Assembly: GCF_025766255.1 (NCBI RefSeq)
Contig: NW_026516668.1
Span: forward strand, 372,001-436,000
Source of the DNA: Zychaea mexicana
Taxonomy: Eukaryota > Mucoromycota > Mucoromycetes > Mucorales > Lichtheimiaceae
Length of the DNA: 64,000 nucleotides
Reading direction: 5' to 3'
The notes under the pieces are model-generated. The model was not told where the DNA came from. It did not search any database and was given only the letters and a program-made list of their open reading frames with translations. The translations under genes and the position numbers were made by a program. Positions within the stretch are counted from its first letter, which is position 1; each line of letters begins with the position of its first letter. This document shows, piece by piece, positions 36,054 through 49,421 of the stretch.

Positions 36054-39000
36054 ATGGACAACACAAATACTACTTCAAGTGGTGACGATGGTTTTGATGT
36101 AAACAATTCCGGAAAAGATAAACGCTTTTGTAACTGAAGCGGTGATGCTAATGATATCGACAACATTGATCTATATAGATCGTCAACGACCCAAGCGTCA
36201 CGACCATTCCTTCTTCCACCGTAAAACATTCCGACAATCAACCTTTTGACGCTACTGACAATACTGGTGCAACCGCCGCAGCCGCAACAGTGTCCGAGAT
36301 TCCCGTGAAGCTCCTCTATTCTAAATCCAAAGTATATGTTCATCCGTCCACCAGTGCCAGCGATTACATTCCAGGTTACATTTCGATTGTTGAGAAGGTA
36401 AGCATAGCTTTTTTTCTTACCTTATTTTTTCTCTTGGCAAAGAAAATTCTCGCATAATATGTACGTAAATTTGACGAACGAATTGAAAGGCCTCATGTGA
36501 ATATCTGGTCGCGTGGACGCCCGAAGCAGAGATACTTTCCAAGGATATGGATGCCTATGTCAAAGTGGATAGCAACCCAGAAGACGAAAACGAAGATGGT
36601 ATTATAACATACATTCTGTGGAGGGAGAGATGGTGTGAGGCAGTAAGCAAAACATATCAACTAATATGCTTTTTGCTTGATTTCTATCAGTATCCTCGAC
36701 AATTATGCTGTCTTCAGTGATCGATTTGCCAGACAAAAGTTCTCTATATGGATTATCAAGGCCATTGAATGACATTCGATCACTGGTTGTTCATCCGCCC
36801 TCTTTCACGAAATGGTACGGAAGTATCGTGATCAATTTCACGGACGGGTCATCGTCTGCGCCGTTATGGTTTCATGATGACGAAAGTCGTAGTACGGTGT
36901 TACAAAAAAATACACAAGGTGGCAAGTTTAGCGAGGGTGGCGAGAGCGATAAAACTGCTGGCCGCCGTCGTAGCAATAACCAAGTGCGATGGGGAGGTGA
37001 TGAGTTCATGTATCGACTCAGTCAATTGACATTTATCCAACAGTAAGGAATCGACTCATTATTATTTCTCAGGCCGTGGAAGTTGGTCTACTGTATTCGT
37101 TTCACTTGACAAGATCGCTCTTTGGATTTGGATAGATCAAATGAGGATACCCATCTTTATCTTGTCGGAGGCAGTCATCCACGTCAAAAGAGCCAAGATA
37201 ATGATCGTACAGCCAAAGAGAAACAGCAAGAAAGTACTACCCAAAAGGCCATTACCGAGAAAAAATCCACAACAAGTGGCGGCAGCAGCGGCAGCAGCAG
37301 CAGCAGCAGCAGCAGCAGGAACAGCAAAGGTGGACATCAATTCGATACATCTGTTTTTGACTCTGCGCAGATGGATCCATGGGTTGCTACTTGGAAAGAG
37401 TTCAAATGGAATGCTTTGGAAAAGCTTTCTCGGATTACCACGTTCACTCGTAGCACGACTGCTGGTAAGCCCCCTCGCTTCCTGTTCCTTATCTCTCCTT
37501 CTCCATTGAGGAGTTATCGTCCTAGACGGATTATATTGATTAGAATGTAATTTAAACGGTGATAATGATTGGTTTTATAGCTGCCACCGGTCAAGTTGTT
37601 CCACATCTTCCACCTAAGCTACAAGCTGCACTCAACACAGACGCCGTCAGGGCAACTACCCAAGACTACGACTCAGCTAGAATCTATCTGGCCAAGTGGG
37701 CTGCTGATTTGGCTGCGCGATCTGAGCAAGACACGCCATTGGAGAGAAGATATCGTAATGTTGGCATTTGGGGACATGGTGATGCCTGGGAGGAGGAAAC
37801 TGCACTCGGTGTATTTGAAGTATTGAACGTGAGTTTGGCATCACTATACAAAGTGGTTAACACTATGATTACCAGGTATTGATGTATTGGATCATACTAA
37901 CGGTGATTTCTGTTAGTCGGAGAATGATTTTTCGATTCCAACGCATACAAGAACCAAGCCCATCACCGAAGAAGAATGGAATACTTTTTTTGATGATACG
38001 GGCAGACTTTCAGTAGGCGAACCATACGTGCAAAAGCGAATATTCTGTGGCGGATTGGAGCCAAGCATAAGAAAGGAAGCATGGTTGTTTCTTCTTGACG
38101 TCTATCCATGGGACTCAACTTCTGCCCAAAGAGAGCAATTGGCCGAGAAATATAGGTATTTTAGGATATATGAGATGAGAGGAAGGGCGAAGTAAGGAGA
38201 GTGTATTAGTCTCTGTTGATATAAGACTAACGATCTGTTTCGTACTGTGTGTAGGGCCTCTTATGCAGAAATTCGTAGTCGATGGTTGGACAACCCTGAA
38301 GTGAGACAAAGTTCCGAATTCATGGATCAGAAGCACCGAATAGATAAGGATGTGCATCGAACAGATAGAACAGTCGCATTCTATGCCAAAGAGGATATGC
38401 CAAACCCTGATCCGATTATGCATGTGGGCACCAACAAAAACCTGGAGAAGCTTAAAGAAATCCTTTGTACATACAATATGCTGGATAATGATCTTGGTAG
38501 GCCTGTATCTGTTTTTTTTTCTGCAAAAGAATTCATTCACTTGGGTTGATATAATTCATTGCTGTCCGCAGGCTATGTTCAAGGGATGTCCGATCTCTTG
38601 TCACCTCTGTACATGGTTATTCAAGATGACCTCGTTTTCCAAGCATTCGTGGGCTTCATGAACCGTGCTGTAAGTGTTTAACTCAATGAAATATTTGAGG
38701 AGGCTCTCTTTGAGGATACATCGTACGGACCACCAACGTTCCCTGATAACACATCAACAAACACCATTTCATATGTAGAAGTCCAATTTCTATATGGATC
38801 AAACTGGCATGCGTCGTCACTTATTGACCATGGATACCCTATTGCAATTCATGGACCCCAAGTTATACAAACACTTCCAACGAACAGATAGTGACAATCT
38901 ATTTTTCTGCTTCCGATGGTTCTTGGTTTGGTTCAAGCGCGAGCTTTCCTGGGATGATACACTGACAATGTGGGAAGTGTTATGGAGTAATTATTTGACC

Positions 39001-39472
39001 GAGCATTTCACCTTCTTTGTTGCCCTCTCCATCTTGGATCAACATCGAGATGCCATCATTGATTACCTTCAAAGCTTCGATGAAATACTCAAGGTAAAGA
39101 GAAGAAAACGCAGATGAGTTGTCTATCTAACATAGAGCGTTCTAAATATGTTTCTCTTGCTCACTCGTTTTTCTTTTCAACTAGTATATCAATGATCTTT
39201 CCATGGCGATAAACTTACAAGAAACGCTACAGCGTGCCGAGATTCTTTATTACCAGTTCCGTCAGCGCGTTGAAGCTGTGGATAACAAGAAGGAAAGATT
39301 ACAGGAACTTCTTTCAACAAAAAACAAAGAAGCGGTGGATGACGAGGACTGGAAGCAGGCTCAGAAGGATTTATCAAAACTACCAGATGTCAGCGAATTG
39401 CTACGAAGACTCTATTGTTCAGAAGATAAAAATGAACAAGGGTCATCGACGATGAACGAGAAAGGACAGTAA
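36054..39472 (+). CDS. Rab GTPase-activating protein, Gyp7/TBC1D15-like
   Basis: Stimulates GTP hydrolysis on Rab proteins; yeast Gyp7 acts on Ypt7/Rab7 in vacuole fusion. Exons 36054-36098, 36179-36397, 36490-36598, 36691-37042, 37136-37464, 37581-37828, 37917-38155, 38255-38496, 38572-38669, 38779-39093 and 39185-39472 give 827 residues. The N-terminal domain (KLLYSKSKVYVHPS, LVAWTPE, FTKWYGSIVINFTDG) is the Gyp7-type Rab-binding module. A Ser-rich linker follows. The TBC domain (about 470-720) has the arginine-finger motif IxxDxxR (IDKDVHR, near 545) and the glutamine finger YVQGMSDLL (near 598), so it should be active through the dual-finger mechanism. WFLVWFKREL and the helical end match. 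The intron at 37043-37135 is chosen because only its acceptor keeps frame into SNEDTHLYLV. Confidence 0.93.
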
Positions 39473-40145
39473 AATTCGAGAGAATCAGAATTATTCTCTG
39501 TGGTAGTAATCTAGTGAAATTCCATCAGGACCTGTATGCAGTTATCAGGGCACTTTTTTCTGTTGTACGCATAACAGCAACAACATATTGTAATATCCCA
39601 TCCAAATTCCATCTATTCCACCAATTTATAGTACGTATATAAACATCGTGGTATTGTAACGCTTAAATCATCACACTGCATTACAGCTTGCCAACGCATC
39701 AAACGGCGCTGGTACCTATGAGAAAGAAGCGCTCCATTACAATTGCTGTCAATTTTTCTTTCAAAAATATATCCTCGTGCCGAATTTATGCTCACATACA
39801 ACAGACACTCAACAAAACCAAAATGTTGATTAGCTAAACGCGCACTGTGTGTACAAATGAGCAGCTCGATTTACGACTGTAAAAAGGTTTGACAGGTTTC
39901 CAATAAGACCCATTATCCATACAAAAAGCACTGAGAGCATAATGTATGTTTTTTTGTTGTGCGACATGTAATTACGTGCAACAAAATAACAACACAACTC
40001 CGTATGCCACCCGGGTTCTGTTGTTGCTTGTTTCATCTGTTTATATTTTCTCACTACACCTCCGCCTTTCCTGTTTCCCTCCCTCTTTTTCTTTTCTCTT
40101 TTTCAACCCCCAACCTCCTCCTCCGGCAGCCTTAATAAGAGAGTC
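39473..40145. promoter_or_regulatory. Intergenic region before the MFS gene
   Basis: AT-rich; a CT-rich pyrimidine tract around 40065-40110 sits just upstream of the transporter start, as for other genes here. No gene seen. Confidence 0.4.
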
Positions 40146-42888
40146 ATGACGATATATGGAAGTATACGATCGGGTTCAGGTATGAAAAGCAGTAAGCATT
40201 TGCTGCGGTACATGCATATTCCGCGTTGCGTTACGCTATGATGAAAGCTTCGACGGATGATCTTCCGGCACTTTGACCTCTTTTATTCTTTACCAATACA
40301 GTGTACTCCACTCCAAAGCTAATGGTATATCCTCTGCATATTTAGATCCCCAATCCAACAAAAACATAAAAAGCAGCAGCAGCAGCAGCAGTAGTCGTAG
40401 TAGTCGTAGTAATAGCATAGGTGCCATTGATGGACATCCACGGGAGGCTCAAAAGAAGGAAGCTGACGAAATAACGACCATCATCCAGCACAGTAAAAAA
40501 GGCAGTAGTAGCAGCAGTAGTACCAATAATGGAAGCGAGTCCTCAAACATCGGAGACAACTATGAAGATGATGACTACGAAGGCAACCAACGATACAAGA
40601 GTCGACTTGATACTTTGAGTTTGACGACGTTGACGGTTTGGTATTGTGACAGATACTGTACAGAGTGGTTCAAGCTACTAGAATATAGCACAGCTTATCT
40701 GATTATTGTGGCACACTTCCATGGATCCAACTAAAATTGCACTTTTAGCCTATGTACCTCCGGGTTTTTTCCTGCGCTGGACACGACTGTCGTTTTCACA
40801 ACATTGAATGACATTGGAACAGAGTTCCAATGGTAAGAAATGGGTATCTGTGATGCGCAAGCTCTGCTTTTCCAGTAGCATATGGGAATATATACACTTG
40901 CTGACGTGATTTTCTCAAACGCTATAGTTCCAACATTGCTGCATGGGTCCATACATCTTACTTACTTGTCACGGTCATGGTTCAGCTTCTTTGTATGTAA
41001 ACATATACATCCCCGACTATTTGTTGTTGTTGGTGTTACACACCTGTATGGGTTGTCTGACTTTTTTTTTACTACTGCCATTAATCATTTACTAGATTCC
41101 AAATTGTCCACTGTATTTGGACGGCAACCGATGCTTGTTTGCGTCACTGCCTTCTTTCTCATAGGAAATGTTGGCTGCAGCTATGCAACTACTTTTAGCC
41201 AATTAATCGTGTCTCGCGTAATTGCTGGCATGGGTGGTGGCGGTACCACGGTTATGATTATCACTGTGCTTCATGATCTTTTACCTGCACGGAAACGAGG
41301 TGTGCATCAATCTTATGTTGCTACTGCTCAAACGGTATGTGTGCACGTCCCCTCCTTTTTTTTGCACTGGTGTTATCTCTCACACTCAATGATAAAAATT
41401 ATTAGCTGGGTATGGCATTTGGGCCGCCAGTTGGTGGTTTTCTCACTGAGAACTTTGGTTGGCGCTACTGCTTCAAAATCAGCATTATCCCTCTTTTGAT
41501 CGTCTTGTATATCTACACATTCCGGTTACCAAACTACAGTCCAGTCGAGGATGATGAAACCAGTACCAAAAGCAAAAGATTGTCATCATCAACGATCGCA
41601 TCTACTGCAACAAGTGAACCCAGTACTAGTAGTAGTATCGCTTTTACAACCAGCAAGGGCAACAGCAATGATAGATGCATTAGTAGCAGCGTATTCAAAA
41701 AGCTGTATGCGATCGATTTTCTTGGGGCGATTCTCTTGGGCACGGCCAACACTACATTTGCCACAGGATTGACGCTGGGCGGCAACACACGATCGTGGAC
41801 CGATTTATTCATTATATCCATGCTGGCCATGTCTATCATTTTTTACCTGATCTTCGGTATTTATGAAATGTTCGGAGCAGCTCATCCATTAGTGTCACGG
41901 CTCATAGTATCCAACCGCAACACAATGAGCATATGTATAGCCAGTCACCTATGGGGACTGGGTACTTCGGTTTCGTTTTATGTGCTGCCTCAGCTTTTCA
42001 TGGTAAGAATATAAGCTATGTACACATGTGTTTTTGTGTACACTTTCAGAAGGAGATTGGACGGTGGAGTGTGCTAAAAAGAAAAGCGAATGAATTGTTA
42101 GTACTACATAAGACGTTTGATTAGAATGCTGTATATCTTTGTTATAATTAGGGAGTACTCGGATTAAATCCGGCTCAATCTGGATTATGGACGATGATCG
42201 AGTCAGCATCCATTTCAGCCGGGAATATGCTTGCAGGCCAATATCTTAAACGAATGCCTCGGACTCGAACCTTTATACTGACAGCCACTACAGTCTATAC
42301 TGTTGCCACCGGCGCCATGTCCATGTGGCCTTCGCCCGGTTTTCCATTTACGCTCGGTATAGTTTGCATTATAATCGAAGGCCTGATGTCGGGTGCCTTT
42401 GTTATGACTACGATTATGGCTGTAAGTGCCAATATTCCTCGTCAAGGTTGGTTAACAGATATGACACTTTTTAGTAGCTACTTGGGAAAAAATGACATTG
42501 ATGTCATCGACCAACGTTTATCTGAATACAATATGTAGATGTTTCGATTGTTTCATCTGTAGCTGTTATGTGTCGGCTCATGGGATATCTAAACGGCGTT
42601 GCTGTTGCATCAGCCATTTTACAAAGCACACTCAAAGTGTTCTTGTATGATCATGTAAAGGGTGACGACGCAGAAACAATCATCGTATTCATTCGTACCT
42701 CGATACGTAAAGTACATACCCTGCCACTGGACATCCAGCAGATGGTCGCCGAGGGACTTGGTCGTGCAATCCAGAGAACATTCTGGTTTGCTATCGCATG
42801 TACAACAATGACATTTATCGTCATGCTATTTATGAAAGATCATCCACTTTGGAACACAGAGCAAAAAATCAGTAACAACAGAAAATGA
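40146..42888 (+). CDS. Major facilitator superfamily transporter, DHA2-like
   Basis: Predicted proton-coupled multidrug or toxic-compound exporter of the plasma or vacuolar membrane. Exons 40146-40191, 40346-40640, 40749-40832, 40928-40992, 41096-41334, 41406-42002, 42152-42446 and 42563-42888 give 648 residues. The N-terminus is a Ser-rich acidic cytosolic tail. TM1 ends ALDTTVVFTTL, then NIAAWVHTSYLL, motif A as YSKLSTVFGRQP, an arginine-containing helix (QLIVSRVIAGMGGGG), and LGMAFGPPVGGFL (motif-C-like). A 60-residue Ser/Thr-rich loop separates the halves. The C-half carries further membrane segments. Exon 1 to 2 and 2 to 3 junctions are inferred; an alternative exon-1 donor at 40180 also keeps frame, and the donors at 40641 (GTATTG) and 42447 (GTTGGT) are weak. 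Substrate unknown. Confidence 0.85.
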
Positions 42889-43022
42889 GTAAATATACAG
42901 TAATTTTCCCTCTTTGCTATTATCATTTTTATTGTCAATTGTAAAAGTAGTAGCTTATATATATACACACATAGCAAAAAGAGAGAATGAAGGTGGTTTC
43001 TGTTTTGGTAGAAATGGAAAAT

Positions 43023-44939
43023 TTACATAAAGCAAACCCAGGAATGACCCACTGTTTGCCGCTGTTGCTGATGATGGTGGCTAGTTGATGAATATGATGA
43101 TAGGGTATTTGAAATATTCTGTTCTTGCGGTAACTGACCGTCAATTTGCACAATACAAGGTTCATCTGGCGATGGTTGGCCCTTTTGTGTACCGGCAAAG
43201 TTCCAACAAAATAGTTTTTCGTGTCGTTGATGTCGTTTTCGTATTTCGATGCATGCATATACTTTCGAAGAGTCGGGGCTTGTTCTAATATCTGTAATGG
43301 TGTATCCCGTTTCGGGGGCTGGATGGTCGAATTCTGGCACAAGGCGGTAAACAATACTGCCGGTTTGCAGGTCCCATACATTAATACAACCACGGATTTG
43401 TCTTGATGCTGATCTGTTTGTGCCTGGAGCTGTTGTTGCCGTCGTTGCGTCTGGTACTGATGATGATGATGATGAAGAAGATGAAGATGCCGATGCTGAA
43501 ACATATGGTGGGTCATTGTTGTTGATGCTTTGGTAATATTGATACAGTTGATAAGGTGTCATTTGTTGCGTAGTGCCGGCTGGCGGGGTTGGTGTATGTG
43601 AAAGTGAAGAATCGTCTAGCCGAGCAATATATCCATATGAGTGGGGTTTTGATGGACAAGTAGTAGAGGTTGGTGCTGTTGTGGATTGGGTTGATGTATC
43701 GGTAGCAGCGCGAGATGGTCGTGGAATTACTGGTATATCGTCATTGTGGCTAGGCAATGTGCCTTTCGTCAGCAAAAAATAAGGTGTCAAACACAACTTG
43801 GTAAATCCTGTCATTTCCTCTTCTTCTTCTTCATCTGATGCTGCTGTATCCCAGCTCATTGTCGAACGTAGCGGTGCTTTGGCTGTGCTGAGCTCGTACA
43901 CAAGGGATCCCGTCAGTAGCGAGAAAACCAAGATTGGACCAGAAGCATCAGGCGAACAGGCAATCAAATGCTCATTAACAGCGATTTCGCCTACACCTTG
44001 GATCCAATCACTCCGAGCAGATAGATACGATGAAATATCAATCATGCCTCGAGATTCGCCTGTGGATTTTTCGGGCAAATCCCAGACACGGATCATACTG
44101 TCTGATCCACCGCTCACAACCACTGTATTTCGGTAAGTTCTTTGAACGTCTTTTCTCTTGTTCATTTACTTATTGGTATATCCATTACCTTGATTGTTCA
44201 TAGCAACACATAATACACGGCCTCGATGACCCTCCCAAGAACGCAGCATCCGTTTTTCAACGGTATCCCATAGTGCCACCGTACCATCCAAACTGCCCGT
44301 AACCAACCATTTCGACGACAAATGTGTGTAATGGCAAAACACGGTATGCATCCGATGCTCCTCGGTTTCATCAAGATACTCGTATTCACGCGTCCAAGGT
44401 GACTGGATTATCAGACACTGCGGGCCATCCGGTCGGCGATACGTTGGATTCGATCGGATAATATGACCGGAGGATGTCATTGTCAGTGTAGTGGCAAATG
44501 TATGTTCTTGCGGTATACCCACAACCACCTGGGGAGACAGCATGGCACGATCGTCCAAAAGTGAGCTGGCCATAAGGGTGGTTGTGGTTATCTTCGGAAA
44601 CGAGCCATAACAGTTGCCAGTGAACCAGTTTTTGGTGATACGATACATGTCTTGCCAAGTCCGTTTATATCGATGCGTCAGTGGGTTGTAATGCTGAGGA
44701 TTTGGGAAATGCAGCGACCAAAAACGCCGTGTGGCTGTTTTTTGTTTATGAAAATCAGAAAGTGAACACGATTTCCAAATCACATCGTCATAGCTGTTGT
44801 TGATTATGGAATGCCATTCTCGACAGACGGCAGCGCACGATGCCAAAGTAGATCCGTCTAAATGAATGAATACGGCGAGTAAAAGTTCGGTCGGAAAACG
44901 ACGACCAGGTCTATCTTTCGTGGTGCAAGAGCCGGGCAT
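43023..44939 (-). CDS. F-box/WD40-repeat protein
   Basis: Probable SCF ubiquitin-ligase receptor. Exons 44939-44189 and 44122-43023 give 616 residues; the intron is 66 bp. The F-box is at about 13-60 (RRFPTELLLAVFIHLDG, LASCAAVCREWHSII, DVIWKSC). WD40 blades are clear at LVTGSLDGTVALWD, WEGHRGRVLCVAMN and VVSGGSDSMIRVWDLP, with weaker blades after (CINVWDLQTGSIVYRL, ITDIRTSPDSSKVYACIE). Long Thr/Ser-rich loops separate the later blades and the C-terminus is His/Gln-rich. The first ATG downstream of the last in-frame stop is used (44939). It ends 134 bp from the convergent transporter gene. The degraded substrate is unknown. Confidence 0.87.
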
Positions 44940-45231
44940 GGGGCAATACTTGGTTTGTGTATGTGTGTGCAATGTCGAATGGAATGAAGAGGCAAGGAAT
45001 TATTTGGAAAAAAAAGAAAAACGATAAAAAATAAGCAGTAAAAAAACGTGCTATTTATTGTCATAAATTCGAGATTCGACTGCTTTAAGATTTCACGGGG
45101 TTTTTTTTATACAGCAAGAACTAGTCAACAAACAGCAGCTAGTGCATATACATGATACGCGCATTATATCATTAAGACGTATTCTTGTTTCGGGAGTAGG
45201 AGGAGGAAGGACGATATCGTTAAGGATCGCT

Positions 45232-45601
45232 TCATTGCGTTTCTTTTTTGCCGTATTTCTTCTTGGGGCAGCAAGGGCTGCTTCCTCCGTTGGCGAGTAG
45301 TTCTTCACAGCATGTTCTCAATGCTTGGATTGCCTCTTCGCATTTAGACTCTTGATAATGATTTTTTCCAAGACAATCCTGGATTGCGCATGCTAATAGT
45401 AATTTCGGGTTTAAGGCATAATTCAACAAGTGGCACCTTTAGCACCACCAACACTGCACGTAGCTTAGCAAATGGCGCAATGGTCCTATCCTACCACGTA
45501 CCATATTTCTGACACGGCGGAGACTTCCGTATTAAGGATTAGTTTAAGCGTGGTCAAGGAAACTCAAATAGGGAGCAAAACAACACTACCTGTTGGGGCA
45601 T
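45232..45601 (-). CDS. CMC4: Cmc4-like twin-CX9C mitochondrial intermembrane-space protein
   Basis: Small Mia40-imported protein. Three exons: 45601-45590 (12 nt), 45523-45502 (22 nt) and 45392-45232, giving 64 residues. The first two exons were found by searching for the missing first cysteines. The join gives SPPCQKYACAIQDCLGKNHY, with C-x9-C, followed by KCEEAIQALRTCC, again C-x9-C. This twin CX9C hairpin plus the CAIQDCL motif is characteristic of Cmc4/C6.1B (MTCP1-type) proteins. The tail is Cys/Lys-rich (CCPKKKYGKK). Intron 1 is 66 bp with an ACTAAT branch site. It shares a 289-bp divergent promoter with the Boi-like gene. The yeast homologue is a mitochondrial protein of unclear role in respiratory-chain biogenesis. 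Confidence 0.88.
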
Positions 45602-45890
45602 AATTTATTCGCCAGAGCGCAGAAGAGAAATGAAGTGTGATTGTGGATAAAACAGGCAGTGAAACAATGGGCTGTCTATCACTGTCCAAAACGGGTATGG
45701 CCTGTGTCACCTTTCTTCTTTACGCTTCTGTCTTTCGATATTATTTTTTTTTTCTCTTCTCGGGTTTGCTCTTTCCTTTCTCTCTTTTTCTCCAGACTGT
45801 TGATACTCCTCTCATTAAAAGCGGGCTACTGGTGACACTTGTATTATTTGCCTCGATACTACATTCTTCCCGGAAACAAAGTCGAATGTC
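45602..45890. promoter_or_regulatory. Bidirectional promoter between CMC4-like and Boi-like genes
   Basis: 289 bp separate the two divergent start codons. The + side carries a long T/C-rich tract (about 45712-45795) immediately before the Boi-like start. No discrete binding site is claimed. Confidence 0.5.
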
Positions 45891-48800
45891 ATGGACGAGT
45901 TTGAAACCGTGCACGTCGTTCACGATTTCACTGCAGAGAACGAAGACGAGATTTCACTGAAAAAAGGAGACCCTGTTCTTGTCATTGAGAAAGACGAAGA
46001 GTTTCAAGACGGTTGGTGGCGGGTACGTAAAGTCATGGTTGTTTCAAAGCTTAAAGTCGTATTAATTGTTATATGCTAACGTATCCCTCCCTCCTCCCTT
46101 TCCTCACTGTCTCTACAACCTACATACGGAAAACACACAACACATATACAACAGGGTCGCAATGTTCATGGCGAGATCGGTTTATTTCCAACGAACTACG
46201 TATCGAAAAAACCACTCGCGCTTTCTTCTTTGGAACATAAAATCGGCACGCTAGAAAATACTCTATCCGCTATGCAACTTGGCGATAATATTAAAAACAA
46301 TGGTCAGCAGTTATCGGATGCCATGGCAACAAACACCACCCATTCGTCCAATACCATCGCACCACCACCAACGACAACGACGACGACCCCATCCTCGGCC
46401 AAGAGTCAACGCAGTAGTACCAATAGCAACAATAGCAATGCCACTACAGCAACGAGCACAACGACGAATACCACGAGCCGCGTCGGATCAGTTTTAAAAC
46501 TCAATCTCCAACGGACGATCGCAGCATCTTTGTCGACACCGGCATTGCATGATACGTCCCCTGAAGAATGGACTATTGAACAGGTGGCCTCGTGGTTAGA
46601 CACAGTCGGATTTAAGGACATGATCGATCCATTTAAGGGTAAGAGGCTGTTCTTATTTGTGATTCACAGCTAATTAATACTATTATTATCATTCTTGTTG
46701 AGAAGATCTGGAGCTATTCAAAGAGAAGTGACAAAGAGGAAAAGGAGAGAGAGAGGGCACATGCACTCAAGGGAGAGGAGAAAAGAGAAGAAAAGTAAAG
46801 AGAGCGAAAGATGAGTAGGTCGGTCGACTGATCGTTTTTGGTTGAAAATCGATAGATCAGGAAATTACGGGTGATGTCTTATTGGAGCTTACACAACAGT
46901 CATTGAAGGAACTGGGCATTGTTACATTTGGCAAGCGATACAAAATCCATAGTGCTATCCAGGCACTGAAGCAAGAAGTTGCTCGTCGTGATCCTCTTCA
47001 ACAAGAAGAACAGCAGAAACAATCAATGGCACCGTTGTCGTCAGATACTGATACCAACCATCAACAGGTAGACAAAAAGAAATATTAAACTTGTGTCTGT
47101 GCTCTTGCGTGCGTATATTAACTATTTTCATCTAGGCTGAAAAACCATATACTCAGCATAATCAATATCATCATTATCGCAATGGTTCGTTTGATGATAA
47201 TAGCAGCGTTTATAACGGAGGTGGGGGTAGTGTTATTGCAAGTCCAGGTGTTTCAAGAAATTTGCCCATGGTATATCCGGGATCGTCTGGTCTCCCATCA
47301 TCAGTGTGGTCTTCACAAGATTCGGAACCTGAGCGACGGGGAAGCAGCAATATGTCAAGTAGTGCGACAATCGGTGATTTGCATAGCTGCATGAATCCTT
47401 TTAATAGAGCGCCTTCTGTTTCAGGTAATGATAGACCATTTAATAGTTTGAAACCAAGAGAGAAAAAGAGAGGGGAAGGCTCTAATAACTTCATTCAACA
47501 TGGCATACAGCCCCTTTAAACAATAATCGGCCAAGAGTTTCCACCAGTATCCCACGATCCTCGACAGAATACGCTTTTCGACAACCTACGAGTCCTTCCT
47601 CATCCTACGGTAGTTATGCTCAATTCTCCTCGGTAAGTCTGATTTCACATCTGATAGTCTTGTTCTGTATTCACGTACTCAACAAACCGACAATTCAAAT
47701 GATTTGACTATTCGCATATTTAGTTTTCATCAATTGTTAAGGAGGGCCCATCGATCGATCAAATGAGATCAATACGGTCGACTCAGCAGCAAAACAAGTA
47801 AGCAGAAATTGGAAAATGAATTCTTTGATTTGAGGAGAAAATTTAGTTACTGCTAGTTATTCGTGAAGTGGTACTAACCGTGAAAAATTAACATAATTTC
47901 AGTCGACCAAGCTTTCTCCGTGGATCGTTCCTTGGCGGCAACAGTGGATCAGGAGGAAATTCCGCAAGCAGTATTTTTTCTTTAGGAGGAGGAGGTGGTG
48001 GAAGTGGGCGCAAATCTGTTGATTTGATAGCCAAACGCAACACGCTTGCTGGCGAAGACGGAAAACCAGATATGGAAGGATGGCTACATAAACAGGGCGA
48101 TCGATACAAAACTTGGAATAAGCGCTGGTTTGTTCTAAGAGGTCCTAATTTGTTCTATTTCAAAAGCTCAAAGGTAAATTACATTTTCTGTACGTCTCGT
48201 TTACATAAAGATGGCTTAAACGTGCTAACGAACGGCATAATGTAGGATCTACGCGTTAAAGGCATTATCAATTTGGTTGGCTATAGTATTATCCCGGACG
48301 AGACGATCCATTCTGGGAAATACTGTTTCAAGATGCAACATGAAAAAGAACGGACATTCTACTTCTATACAAGCTCTAAAGAATCCTTGAAAAGTTGGAT
48401 GCGTGCACTGATGAAGGTGACCATTTCTCGAAATTATACAGGTAGTAATAATAAGACACTGTTTAAAATGAAGGCATAACCAGCGAAACCTGCCAAAGAC
48501 ACTTACATTAAATACCATGTGCTTTTAGAACCGGTCTTATCATCCAGCTCTATAGCAACCGTGTCTTTGGAAATGGCTCGACGCATGCGACCGCGACCGC
48601 CCTCGACGATTATGGAAATTAACGAAGACGGCAGAAGTCAACAGCCTAGGCGAAGCATATCTGAATCACAAGCATTCTCACCATCAGTGATGGAAGCCGG
48701 AGGTACACAAAGTTCTCCACTGCCACCACCTCCTGTCATGCGACAATCGCGATCTGAGAATATCATGTCATCCTCCTCCTCCTCATCATCACCACCATCC

Positions 48801-49421
48801 TTACGCCGACCACCCATGCAACCTGTAAACCACTACAATCATCCATTCACGGCTGAAGAGCCCGTCGTTTTAAGCCGAAACACAAGCGACAGCATCGATA
48901 CATTCGGCCGTTCCATGCAACGCGAAGCCAGCAACAATCATGCACATCTCAGCACTGTCTATGACGTACCGGACGAAGATGATGAAGATTTAATTGATCC
49001 ACAGCAAGATCATATCACAAAGCTGGAATCGAGCGATGATTTACATCGGCATAAAGAAAACGAGTTCTATATCCGATGGGTAAACGACAACATGAGTAGC
49101 AACAACAGTGACGGGCATCATCACGAACCGATTCAAAGTCTGGCGCAAATGAAATCTGGCGAGCCACTGATTGGATTGTTGGAAGGTCTTAGCGGCAAAA
49201 CAGTACGAAGACAAGATAATGACAAATCAAATACGCCGAGCATGATAGCATTGGATACGATTGTTGCTGCTTTTCGATTCATGGGCCGTGTAGGCATCAC
49301 AGTGGATGGTAGTTTTACCATCAAAGATGTGTTTGGTGGTGATGAAACCAAGGTCATGGTGATGTTGGAAGCAATCAAAGACTGGGCTGATGGCCAGAGT
49401 ACATATGCTCAGAGACAGTGA
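45891..49421 (+). CDS. Boi1/Boi2-like SH3-SAM-PH scaffold protein
   Basis: Polarity and exocytosis scaffold; yeast Boi1/2 bind Bem1, Cdc42 and membrane lipids to activate the exocyst at growth sites. Exons 45891-46022, 46155-46638, 46856-47067, 47136-47424, 47511-47632, 47724-47797, 47903-48173, 48246-48441 and 48529-49421 give 890 residues. SH3: residues 1-64 (VVHDFTAENEDEISLKKGD, DGWWRG, GLFPTNYV). SAM: about 185-250 (WTIEQVASWLDTVGF, ELGIVTFGKRYKI). PH: about 492-590 (EGWLHKQGDRYKTWNKRWFV, YCFKMQHEKERTFYFYTSS). Linkers are Ser/Thr/Asn-rich with a poly-Pro ligand-like stretch (SSPLPPPPVMRQ). A conserved-looking helical C-terminus ends the protein. An upstream overlapping ATG in another frame leads nowhere; the SH3 fixes the start. 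Confidence 0.93.

Noticed and set aside
37043..37135. Acceptor at about 37072 giving VEVGLLYSFHLTRSLFGFG
   Set aside because: That splice runs into a stop; the later acceptor at 37135 keeps frame into the TBC protein.
40273..40734. 153-codon frame read as an intact gene
   Set aside because: It has no ATG and its last 30 codons are intron; the real transporter uses an upstream exon and a donor at 40641.
42447..42538. Read-through end of the transporter at 42538
   Set aside because: The read-through adds a non-membrane tail, whereas splicing to 42563 restores a family-typical C-terminal half.
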